Assembly: GCF_040954645.1 (NCBI RefSeq)
Contig: NC_092808.1
Coordinates: 84,131,389 to 84,195,388 of the forward strand
Length of the DNA stretch: 64,000 bases
Direction: 5' to 3'
Source of the DNA: Diabrotica undecimpunctata
Lineage: Eukaryota; Arthropoda; Insecta; Coleoptera; Chrysomelidae
In this document: piece after piece, positions 43,776-52,710 of the stretch
Layout: the number at the start of each line of letters is the position of its first letter
Position numbering within the stretch: position 1 is the first letter of the stretch
Program-made: the position numbers and the translations under genes
Notes under the pieces: generated by a model
Told to the model about the DNA's origin: nothing
The model's input: the letters and a program-made list of their open reading frames with translations, nothing else
The model's database searches: none

Positions 43776-46752
43776 TCCCCTCATGATGGATACATCAAGT
43801 GTACGGCCCTCAGTCCCCGGCGGTTCCAATTTCCCTGACCAAGGTGGCGGTCAGAATAGTGTTGGAGCAGAGGGTGCTAAGAATCACCGGAAGAGATCAG
43901 GCCACCAAAACAAACGACAAATGCATATATGTGCCTACAATGTACAAACTTTATCAACAGAAGCATCAATGATAGAACTGGAGAATGAACTACAACACAT
44001 AAAATGGGATATAATCGGTATAAGTGAAGTTAGGCGTCGAAAAGAAGATCAAATAATACTTAAGTCTGGAAATATGTTCCATTTCAGAGGAAACGAAGAT
44101 TCATCTGTTGGAGGAGTGGGTTTTTTAATCCATAAAAAATGGGTACCAAACATAATCACAATAAGAAGTATATGTACCAAAGTCATTTATCTTATTTTTA
44201 AATTAAACCCAAGATACAAACTTAAAATTATACAGGCTTACGCACCAACTACGAGTCACCCGGATGAGGAAGTTGATCAATTTTATGAAGATATCAGAGC
44301 AGTTATACAAACTTCAAAAACACATTACACATTGATAATTGGAGATTTTAACGCCAAATTGGGATTCAAGCAAGATGATGCAGAATCTGCTATGGGAAAC
44401 TTTGAATTTGGTGAGAAAAATGAGAGAGGTAACAGGCTTCTTGACTTCTTACATCAGGAAAATCTCTTTGTGATGAACTCATTCTTCGGAAAGAAACCCC
44501 AACGTAAGTGGACATGGAAGAGTCCGAACCAGAGAACAAAAAATGAGATTGATTTTATAATATCAAATCGGAAAGATATTGTTCAGGATGTAACAGTATT
44601 GAATAAATTTTCAACAGGGAGCGACCATAGACTAGTTAGAGCAAAAACCACTTTTAACACTGAAGTTGAAAGAACAAAAATGATCCTCAAAAAGAAAAGT
44701 GGAAGGTGGCTGTTCCCAGAAGATATAACACTTTACGAAGAAAATATTAAGACTAGTTTGGATACACACGACTTAGACAATATCAGCATCAATGAAATGA
44801 ACAATAATATTACCCAAATATTGAAAGAAGCTGAAAAGAAATACTGTCCTCGTCCTGAAAATAATAACAAAAAATTAAGCCACAACACAAAACATATTCT
44901 AGAGAAAAGAAGAAAACTTAGGGAAAATCAGGATCATAACCAAAATGAACTAAGAATTTTGAACAAGAAAATTAAAAAGGAAGTTAGAAAAGATCTGAGA
45001 CGATACAATACGATGGAAATAACTAGAGTAATAGAAGAAAACAAAAGCTTGAAAGTACTCAGACAGAGCATGTCCATTGGAAGAAAAAACGTCCACAAAT
45101 TAAGAAATGAACAGGGGCAAATCATTGAGGATAGAATTCAAATTATGAATACGATAGAGAGTTTTTATAGACAACTATACAAAGAACAGCAATGTAACCG
45201 GAGTGGATCATTACCAAAGATAATCAATCAGGGATCTGAAATTTTACCGGACGTAACACCCAATGAAGTTCGATGGTCAGTGCAAGAAATGAAAAACAAT
45301 AAGTCCCCCGGAGGCGATGAAATAGTGGCAGATGCCTTGAAGGTGGCTGGAAAAAGATTATGGCAGGTCCTTGCCAAACTATTCACTAGATGTTTGCAGG
45401 AAGCAATTACACCAATAATGTATAACGCAGAAATTATCATACTTCATAAAAAAGGGGATGCTACCGACCTCAGGAATTACAGACCCATAAGTCTACTTTC
45501 ACATATTTATAAACTATTTACAAGAATAATTACGAAACGACTAGAAAATAAATTGGAATTTTATCAGCCCATAGAACAGGCGGGTTTTAGAAAAGGTTAT
45601 GGAACAAACGATCACCTACTGGTAATAAAAAATCTTATAGAAAAATGCACTGAATATAATAAACCACTAGCTTTAATATTTGTCGACTATGAAAAGGCAT
45701 TCGGCACCGTAAATCAACAAAAAATGTTGGAAGCCTTGACAGAATGCCAAATTGACTATCGGTATATAAATATAATTAAACATATATACCAAAACGCAAC
45801 AGCCAGTGTTAGAGTGGGTGATCGTCAAACCCAGAAATTCCCGATACAACGTGGAGTACGCCAGGGGGACACCATATCGCCGAAACTGTTCACTACGCTT
45901 TTGGAATATATATGTAAAAGGGTAAAACTGACCGACAAGGGCATAAACATAAACGGAGAAAAGCTTAGCCATCTAAGGTTTGCAGATGATATTGTACTAA
46001 TAGCTGATAGGATAGATGAGGCCAAAGAACTTTTAAATCAGCTCTACCTTTCCTCGCTAGAAGGGGGATTGAAAATAAATATATCTAAAACCCAGATGAT
46101 GACAAATCTTGTAGTCAGCGAAGATATATGCGTAGGAACAAGATCCATAGACCAGGTAATGCCCTATAAATACCTAGGTCATGAGATTCGCATAGGAAAA
46201 GATAACCAAACCGTTGAGCTTCTCCGTCGTATAAGACTGACTTGGGCAGCCTTCGGCAAGCTGAACCATATTTTCAAATCGTCTGATATACCAATATGCC
46301 TTAAAAGAAAAACGTTTAATCAGTGTGTTTTGCCAGTGTTAACTTACGGTGCCGAAACGTTGACCATGACAAGGAGAACAGTTCAAAAGATCCGTGTGTG
46401 TCAAAGGGTGATGGAGCGTGCTATGTTGGGCGTTTCACTACGAGACAAGATCCCAAATCGCCAGCTACGACAAAGAACAGGAGTGGCTGATGCAGTAGAG
46501 AGAGTAGCAACACTAAAAAGGAACTGGGCAGGTCACGTGGCTCAAATGACAGACAATAGATGGACAAAGCGGATACTGGAATGGAGACCAAGAGATGATG
46601 CCTACCGAAGTAGAGGTCGTCCACCAACACGTTGGACTGACGATCTAAAACGTTGTCATAGGAATTGGATGCAAGAGGCACAAGATCGAAATAGATCGAA
46701 AATTATGAGGGAGATCTATGTCCAGCAGTGGATAAGAGAAGATTGAATGATC
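43776..46752 (+). mobile_element. LINE G: RTE-like LINE, intact ORF, perfect TSD
   Basis: A 2,977-bp insertion starts seven bases before the ATG and ends six bases after the stop codon, with a TGAATGA tail that recalls the (TGA)n tail of LINE B. It lacks the 440-base 5' leader seen in LINE B, so it is 5'-truncated just outside the coding region. It carries the only undamaged long ORF of the window and is the youngest large insertion. Confidence 0.94.
43783..46746 (+). CDS. Endonuclease-reverse transcriptase of an RTE-like LINE (987 aa)
   Basis: The ORF is uninterrupted from ATG 43783 (a second ATG follows directly) to TGA 46744-46746. Residues 1-48 are a basic, glycine-rich leader. The APE-type endonuclease has NVQTL near residue 53, SEVRRRK near 81, QAYAPTTSH near 149, GDFNAKLG at 187-194, KNEIDFI near 257 and SDH at 280-282. 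A basic linker follows (about 300-500). RT: RPISLLSHIYKLFTR near 567, motif A FVDYEKAFG at 633-641, motif B RQGDTISPKLF at 693-703, motif C FADD at 733-736. The C-terminus has QCVLPVLTYGAETL and RGRPPTRWTDDLKR. The catalytic D635 is present, but the normally conserved second D of motif A (AFD) is G641. The product nicks target DNA and reverse-transcribes its own RNA. Whether G641 is tolerated is unknown. Confidence 0.96.
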   Translation: MMDTSSVRPSVPGGSNFPDQGGGQNSVGAEGAKNHRKRSGHQNKRQMHICAYNVQTLSTEASMIELENELQHIKWDIIGISEVRRRKEDQIILKSGNMFHFRGNEDSSVGGVGFLIHKKWVPNIITIRSICTKVIYLIFKLNPRYKLKIIQAYAPTTSHPDEEVDQFYEDIRAVIQTSKTHYTLIIGDFNAKLGFKQDDAESAMGNFEFGEKNERGNRLLDFLHQENLFVMNSFFGKKPQRKWTWKSPNQRTKNEIDFIISNRKDIVQDVTVLNKFSTGSDHRLVRAKTTFNTEVERTKMILKKKSGRWLFPEDITLYEENIKTSLDTHDLDNISINEMNNNITQILKEAEKKYCPRPENNNKKLSHNTKHILEKRRKLRENQDHNQNELRILNKKIKKEVRKDLRRYNTMEITRVIEENKSLKVLRQSMSIGRKNVHKLRNEQGQIIEDRIQIMNTIESFYRQLYKEQQCNRSGSLPKIINQGSEILPDVTPNEVRWSVQEMKNNKSPGGDEIVADALKVAGKRLWQVLAKLFTRCLQEAITPIMYNAEIIILHKKGDATDLRNYRPISLLSHIYKLFTRIITKRLENKLEFYQPIEQAGFRKGYGTNDHLLVIKNLIEKCTEYNKPLALIFVDYEKAFGTVNQQKMLEALTECQIDYRYINIIKHIYQNATASVRVGDRQTQKFPIQRGVRQGDTISPKLFTTLLEYICKRVKLTDKGININGEKLSHLRFADDIVLIADRIDEAKELLNQLYLSSLEGGLKINISKTQMMTNLVVSEDICVGTRSIDQVMPYKYLGHEIRIGKDNQTVELLRRIRLTWAAFGKLNHIFKSSDIPICLKRKTFNQCVLPVLTYGAETLTMTRRTVQKIRVCQRVMERAMLGVSLRDKIPNRQLRQRTGVADAVERVATLKRNWAGHVAQMTDNRWTKRILEWRPRDDAYRSRGRPPTRWTDDLKRCHRNWMQEAQDRNRSKIMREIYVQQWIRED

Positions 46753-46808
46753 AACTTATAAATTATTTTTAATCACTATTTTTCTTTCTCGTATATTCTA
46801 TATCATTT

Positions 46809-46810
<2 letters not shown>

Positions 46811-46861
<51 letters not shown>
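46811..46861. repeat. (TA)n microsatellite
   Basis: A pure AT run of about 50 bases. Confidence 0.95.
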
Positions 46862-46862
<1 letters not shown>

Positions 46863-46895
46863 CGCCAACAATTTATTCATCACATTTGCAGCACC

Positions 46896-46926
46896 CTGAT
46901 GAAGGACATAACCAATGTCCGAAAGC
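46896..46926 (+). ncRNA. Hammerhead-ribozyme-like core
   Basis: CTGATGA (46896-46902), a 6-bp stem GGACAT/ATGTCC (46904-46909, 46915-46920) with loop AACCA, then GAAA (46921-46924). This is the conserved order of a hammerhead core: CUGAUGA, stem II, GAAA. I could not find convincing stems I and III, so catalytic activity is not supported. It lies between two (TA)n runs. Confidence 0.4.
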
Positions 46927-47013
46927 TTGGAATAAAAATTTAAAAGAGTACTCGTTTCATTTTTTATTGCTGTAAACCCACTATTTAACGTTTACTTCCT
47001 TACGTTGTCAGCA

Positions 47014-47017
<4 letters not shown>

Positions 47018-47082
<65 letters not shown>
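47018..47082. repeat. (TA)n microsatellite
   Basis: A TA run of about 65 bases. Confidence 0.95.
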
Positions 47083-47084
<2 letters not shown>

Positions 47085-47459
47085 CAATCAATTCTTAGTA
47101 CTCAGTTCAAGAGTTGTATTAGTCAAACGGTGTTTCATTTTAAGGAATACGATTCTTCAGTATTTAATTTGAGCCCGGATTATAACTTCCAGGTCTATTT
47201 ATTGATCCAGTTACGAAAAACAGAGCTAAATCAAATTATTTAAGAGCTGATAGTTGTGCAGAAAGTGCTTATGACCATTAGATATTGGTAGCTTAAGCTA
47301 CTATGAACTAAAAAAAAGTATACTACACAAACTGAAAATGAAAATAGGGCATCAAAATATAAAGCCATAAAATATAATATTGATAGCTTAAAGATGAATA
47401 TATACAGTTTCTCTACAAGAGAGGCTCTCTCTTGTCTGGTTACATAGAGAGGCTCTGTA
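47083..47459. other. No recognisable gene
   Basis: No motif was found. GAGAGGCTCTCTCTTG near 47420 and GAGAGGCTCTGTAGA near 47446 form a short local repeat. Confidence 0.4.
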
Positions 47460-49660
47460 GAAGTAGAAACACCAAAACAGAAGTATCAGTTAGTAAAATA
47501 ATGGATATACAAAGCAGCAAAGAAGATCTTTTGAAATTTGGACAAAAGCAGAAAAGAAAATTCAAATTGGATTACAGATAAGATAAAAGAAATGGAAAAT
47601 CAAAAGAAAAAGGCATATATAAATTAATTAGGAACAAAATATCTAAAAAACAGAATAACAAATCACTTAACACATAAAATAAAAAAATGATGTTACAAAA
47701 GAAAAACATACTCCGGGAACCAGAATGTGTTAATGTAGAGAGCCATCTAAAAGGCCCTATTTAAGTTGTATGAAAAGAAAAGTAGGAAACAGAAAATATG
47801 AACCTACAAAAACAGAAGTGGAAGATTCATCACAAGCAAGTGCTGACAGAAAGCAGTAAAGAATTTTTGAAACAAATTTACGAAGTTAACGTTAATGACA
47901 AAGAGAAGGTACAGTTAATCAATAAAAATAAAATTAAAAAGAATTAAAATAAATGAAGAACGGTAAACCTTTATGGCCTGGAGATATTTCCATTAAACTA
48001 GTAAAACATGGACCATACATATTATTGGAAATGCTACGGGATATTTTTAATAAATGCCTAATTGAGAGGCACAATATTTCTACAGATTAAAATTTAACAT
48101 ATAAGCACTACAATAAAAAGAAGACAGAAAGGTATGAGATAGTTAAAATTTAAAAGGGAAATTCCCAGTTGTTAGATGTATTGTTAGTTGTTAGATGTAT
48201 TGTTGTTAGTTTAAAAAAATTACAATGAATTAAAAACTTCTTTTTGTACAATGCTATAAAATTTTATTATTTAAATTTTTTAAAAATTATCCAAAATGGA
48301 TTTATAAATTTTATTTTAAAAACATTTTCGATCCTATCCTCAGTGAAAATCCTAAAAGTATAACCACTAAAATGAAAACAAAAGGGGAAAATTTTGACTG
48401 CTAAATTTAAAATTTGGTTATTACTTAAGTCTATGTACTATTTGGAACTAGCCACATGATGACGTCAGGTGACCCTTAAATTATTAAATTATATTATATT
48501 GTCTTATTACATAGTTATAATATTAATTATGTACTAAAATTATGTAATTCAAGTGTCATCTGACCTCATCATGTGGCTATTATAGTTCAAAATAATATAT
48601 AGACGTAAGTAATCACAACTGTTACCCCTTTTGTTTTCATTTGTAAGTTGTTTAGGTTTAGGTTTTTGACTGAGGATGATCTGATATAATCGAAAACGGT
48701 TCTAAAAATTCATAAATTCATTTTGGATAATTTTTTAAAAAATTTATTAATAAAATTTTATATCATTATAAGAAACGAATTTTACTCTATTGCAAGTTTT
48801 TTTGTATGATATAATTATAAAGGACATATTAGCGTCACCAGCTCGGTGGGAAGGTTGTACGCTCAAATCTTAAAGAAATAGAAGCAGAGTACCAATAAAT
48901 AAAAGAGCAGAACAGCTTCCGGGTAGTGCGGTCCTGTATGGACAATATTTTAACTCTGCAACAAGTAACACAAAAAAGCCTCGCTAGAAATCTTGCTAAC
49001 CACCTTGTCTTTAAAAATCCCGAAAAAGCCTACTAAACAGTGATCTTAAAAAAGCTTAAAACCTCTATTTAAAGGTTTGACAAGAATGGACCTAAAGAAA
49101 ACGTATATCAGAGCTCTACACAACATCCATAAGAATCCATTTCAACACTCAAAATTTTCTTTTTATAACCAATAAGAGTAACAAATGATGATAAAATGAT
49201 GATTAAATATTAGCGTTACGAAAATAAAGACAAAATTATTCAGGTATGTGAGTCAAAGTCAGCAAAAGCTACCTGGCGACATTATTCTTGATATTCGCCA
49301 TGATCAGATAATAATAGCAAACTGTGACAAAAATATTCAATTCATTTTAGGAACACTTGAATACTAAAGATAAATACAAACAGATAGAAATAAAAATAAA
49401 TATTACCATAACCGAAACAGAATATGTTCGTATAGGGCAAAAACGAAGATCCAGAGCTGCAATTACGACAAATAATACATTACTAAAAATACGTATAAAT
49501 AATTAGGTAGTATTATATATTTACCTTTATTAGGTAGTATTTACTCTAAGTGTCATATCCGACGTATAATTCAACAGGAACAAAATAGTATGTGATATAA
49601 ATTCTTCACTTTATTATGGATTAGAATGCCCGCAGATGATAAAAAAAACAATTAAGAAAA
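47460..49660 (+). pseudogene. LINE H: RTE-like RT relic cut by a foldback MITE
   Basis: The left half (47460-48142) holds the linker and LNKMKNGK-like start of the RT: MKNGKPLWPGDISIKLVKHG, PYILLEMLRDIFNKCLIERH, NISTD. The right half (48815-49660) continues NYKGHISVTSSVGRLYAQIL, KEIEAEYQ, EQNSFRVVRSCMDNILTLQQ, NLANHLVFKNPEKAY (motif A region with D lost), YIRALHNIHKNPF, DQIIIANCDKNIQ (from a YADDQIIIANC motif) and a decayed thumb (RRIIQQEQN). The halves are collinear, so one LINE was split. Many stops; no target duplication for the LINE itself was found. Confidence 0.8.
48143..48805. mobile_element. Foldback MITE inserted in LINE H
   Basis: Two arms of about 240-280 bases (about 48215-48490 and 48540-48800) are inverted copies; shared words include AAAATTATCCAAAATG, ATGAAAACAAAAGGGG and AGCCACATGATGA or their complements. 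A small loop (about 48490-48540) lies between. The left edge also has TTGTTAGATGTATTG twice (near 48172 and 48191). The LINE flanks are GTATGAGATA (48131) and GTATGATATA (48806), a probable imperfect target duplication. No ORF is present. Confidence 0.78.
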
Positions 49661-49664
49661 ATCG

Positions 49665-49754
49665 GTTCTGATGAGACTTATTAAGTCGAAATACGTATCA
49701 ACAGATACATAGACGCTTTGTACGTGAAATCAAATCCTTGCTGTCTTTTTCATT
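49665..49754 (+). repeat. 90-bp direct repeat with hammerhead-like core, copy 1
   Basis: It is identical to 50063-50152 except one base. It contains CTGATGA (49668-49674), a 4-bp stem GACT/AGTC and GAAA (49688-49691), then TACGTATC and GATAC that can pair. Such cores occur in the terminal repeats of Penelope-like elements. Pairing of all three stems could not be shown. Confidence 0.6.
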
Positions 49755-50062
49755 TTATTCGGATCTACTCCGTATGTGTACAAGAAACAAATTCGTTAAG
49801 AATTTCTGCTTAGTTGATAGACATGTCGTGGAATGCAAATTTTAGATTCCCCATGTCTCTATTAACATCTTTATCAACGTCTGTTATATCTTGCATTTTT
49901 AGAAGGTTCAGATTAAAGCAGAAATCTGAATTTGTTTCGAAACTATTTTACCGATTTTTCTATCAGATGTCGCTATTGCGTCCATAACGAAGCCTTTTTA
50001 TTGTTGCTTCTTAAAAAACAAAAAAGATTCATTTTTCACGTTGAGAACGCCTATGAATAACT

Positions 50063-50152
50063 GTTCTGATGAGACTTATTAAGTCGAAATACGTATCAAC
50101 AGATACATAGACGCTTTGTACGTGAAATCAAATCTTTGCTGTCTTTTTCATT
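50063..50152 (+). repeat. 90-bp direct repeat with hammerhead-like core, copy 2
   Basis: It starts 398 bases after copy 1. The intervening 308 bases hold no recognisable ORF. The arrangement would fit tandem pseudo-LTRs of a Penelope-like element. Confidence 0.6.
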
Positions 50153-50156
50153 AAAA

Positions 50157-50898
50157 AACAATGGTTTAATAGTTATTTATGGACCAAGAGTGTTAATAAG
50201 GTGATTACGCCTAAAAAGCAGCATAATCCAGCCAGATAGCCTCTGGCCCGAGGAAGAGATGTTGCTCGATAAGCATAATTATCCGGTAAAAGCAGTGGTA
50301 TATACACAAAATGCATATATATTTTGTAGTTGCAGTAAAATAAAAAGTAAAAACGTCTCAATTTTAGTTTTTATATTATATAAATTCAAAAAAAAAATCT
50401 TGTATGTACCACTAATGTTACCGGATAAATACGCCTTCGACCAACATATATCCAACACCATTGGTCCATAAATATCTATTAAACCATTGTTTTGTATTGA
50501 TAGTGAAGCGCGTATGACAGGGCGGACGCTCATTTGTAAAATGAGATTTTAAACCACCAAAAATGTGTGCCCTAGATCTTGTTTCTCTCTCTTACTCACG
50601 CCGCAGCCCGCGCCTTTGTCCTGTCATAAGCGATTCATTAACGATTAAAAAACAATGTTTTTAAATGAAATAGGCCTTCGCGTTTTTTTTTTCAGTTTTA
50701 AATTATTTGTAACTCAAGAATGATCAACTTTACAGAAAACCTACGAGACAACTTTTTTGTTCAAAAAGATCCAAAAAATTCAAAAAAAATTTTCTTGGCC
50801 AAAAAAATTGATTCTTACAATGTGTTTACAAAAAATTGTTTAAAAAAATTTTAATAACTTTTACGTGGCAACCTCTTGAACCTTATTTTGGGGTATCT
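50157..50898 (-). mobile_element. Foldback element copy B, composite palindrome
   Basis: 50480-50898 is the reverse complement of the left two-thirds of the element at 14,419-15,245 (shared: AGATCTTGTTTCTCTCTCTT, ACAATGTTTTTAAATGAAAT, GAACCTTATTTTGGGGTATC; the last pair differs slightly). To its left is another palindrome: AACAATGGTTTAATAGTTAT (from about 50158) to TATCCGGTAAAAGCAGTGG (to 50298) is inverted at 50400-50505. Copy B is thus not a simple copy but carries a different second arm. No ORF survives scrutiny. Confidence 0.68.
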
Positions 50899-51363
50899 CA
50901 TTAAAATGATTATGGAAAAAAATCTTATGAGAATATTTTTCCGAACGAACTCGAGCTTTTTGCCTTCTCTATTTGTATTTATACACTAATTAGAAAAACT
51001 AGTAATAAGAGAAAACACGTAGGTGACAGAAATATCTAGCCAGACAAACGATAAAACGATATTTACTCGTTCGCTATCAATTGAATCAAAAATTCAAGAA
51101 GAACTTTTAAATGTGAAATTTATCTTCGACAGTCAGTTTGACGTTGCATTACAAAATATAATTTAGCTGAAGAAACAAAATCGGTATTTAAAGTTATCCG
51201 AAATTTTTTTGCAAAACATAACCGTAATTAAATTGAATGGTATAAACGTAAAATTGAATTTAATATTTTACCCTGTAACCGTTTTTTAAATGATTCAAAA
51301 TAGTTGATCATTTCGAATTAGGGTAATTTAAGTGTTAAAATTAATTTCATGTTATTTATTATA
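50899..51363. other. Spacer, nothing recognised
   Basis: It is the left flank of LINE F. Confidence 0.45.
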
Positions 51364-51397
51364 CAGTTCCGTCTAAGCTTTTAACGAGAGTAGACGT
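51364..51397 (+). promoter_or_regulatory. Internal LINE promoter: initiator plus DPE
   Basis: ACAGTTC at 51363-51369 fits an insect initiator with A at 51365 as +1. AGACGT at 51392-51397 lies exactly at +28 to +33 and matches the downstream promoter element consensus RGWYVT. TATA-less internal promoters with this spacing are known from Drosophila Jockey and I LINEs. It supports a full-length 5' end for LINE F. Confidence 0.6.
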
Positions 51398-51441
51398 ATT
51401 TACGATAAGTATAGTGGTGAAGACAAAGTTTATTTTGTGAA

Positions 51442-52698
51442 ATGGAAGTAGTTAGAAAGGAGGTTGATGATCCTGGTGGAACAACTATATCATTATCTGG
51501 TGAGTCGTTTCCAATAACAAACGATTATAAAAATGATAATGATCCGAGTCTTATCAGAAAACATTACGATAAAAACATACGATACCGGTTGTGTGATACT
51601 GGCCCATACGTTTTGTATGTAGAGTCTATCGATAAAAATATCGGTAAATTACATCCGATAAGAGTTGGACATTATTTACATACAAATAATTTTAAAAATA
51701 ATATTACTGAAATTAAATCTATTGGTAAAAATAAAATTAAGGTAATTTAAAATAATGCTTCTGCTAATAACATTGTAAGTGGCGACTTTTTAGAAGCCAA
51801 CAATTTAATTGCTTATATACCACGGTTTTTTGTGGAACGTTGAGGTTTAATACGTTCAATTGATACAGGGTTTACCGAAACATATCTACTGGAAAAACTT
51901 AAAAGTGAGAATCCAAATAGTAATATTAAAGAAAACGACTAAATCGTAGAGTCACTACAGAAACAAATGAAACAAAACTAGTACCTGGACAATTTGTATG
52001 TATAACATTTATCGGAGCTTCTTTACCAAAAGAAGTCATAATGAATAGTTGCATTTTTCCAGTGGAACCGTACATATATCCTGTTACACAGTGTCAGAAA
52101 TGCTTAAGATATGGACATATGATACAACAATGTAATGGGAAAGAGCGTTGTAAAAACTGTGGTGAAAATCATAATAATAAGGACTGCTCTGTGGGAATTA
52201 AATGTTTATACTGTGGTCAGCAACATTCGGCACTATCAAGAGAATGCTCACAATATATTAAACAACGTAAAATTAAGGAAATTATGGCCACAAAAAATAT
52301 GTCGTTTCAGGAAGCTGAAAAACTAATAATAGATTTTCGTTACTAGCTAATGATTCTAGTAGGTTTCCTCCGCTACCTTCCAAAAATGTTAATGTACCTT
52401 CAGTGTGCAGTACCTATCTCTAAACCGAGAGTCGTGAGAAGAAATTCCACATCAAGTAACAGTTCTGAATCTTTAAAAAAAAAAACTGAATGAAAGCGAT
52501 TATATTGATAATGAAAGAGTTGAGAAAAGTACAGCCAGTTCTTCAATCTTACCAAATCCTTACAGGGATGAGTTCATGAGACATAAAGAAAAAATAGTTG
52601 AAGGTATTACTAATATAATATTCAGCTTTCTCTCTAATGTTTTAAATTGCAAAGATTATATAGACGATGATCAAAATTTAATTAAAAAACATATTTAA
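51442..52698 (+). pseudogene. LINE F ORF1 (gag) with three CCHC zinc knuckles
   Basis: ATG 51442 opens MEVVRKEVDDPGGTTISLSG, then RVGHYLHTNNFKNNITEIKS, with a TAA at 51748-51750. Reading continues (DFLEANNLIAYIPRFFVER) with a TGA near 51841 and one frameshift to VPGQFVCITFIGASLPKEV. Zinc knuckles: CQKCLRYGHMIQQC, CKNCGENHNNKDC and CLYCGQQHSALSREC (52090-52250). After a stop at 52344-52346 the tail continues in shifted frames to TAA 52696-52698. ORF1 proteins of this type bind element RNA in the RNP. It is followed by ORF2 12 bases later. Confidence 0.88.
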
Positions 52699-52710
52699 AT
52701 CTATTGGAAA

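Noticed and set aside
46896..46926. A proven hammerhead ribozyme
   Set aside because: Only the core and stem II are supported; stems I and III were not found.
50173..50533. Three overlapping 62-84 codon frames on both strands
   Set aside because: They lie in a palindrome of the foldback element and have no motif.
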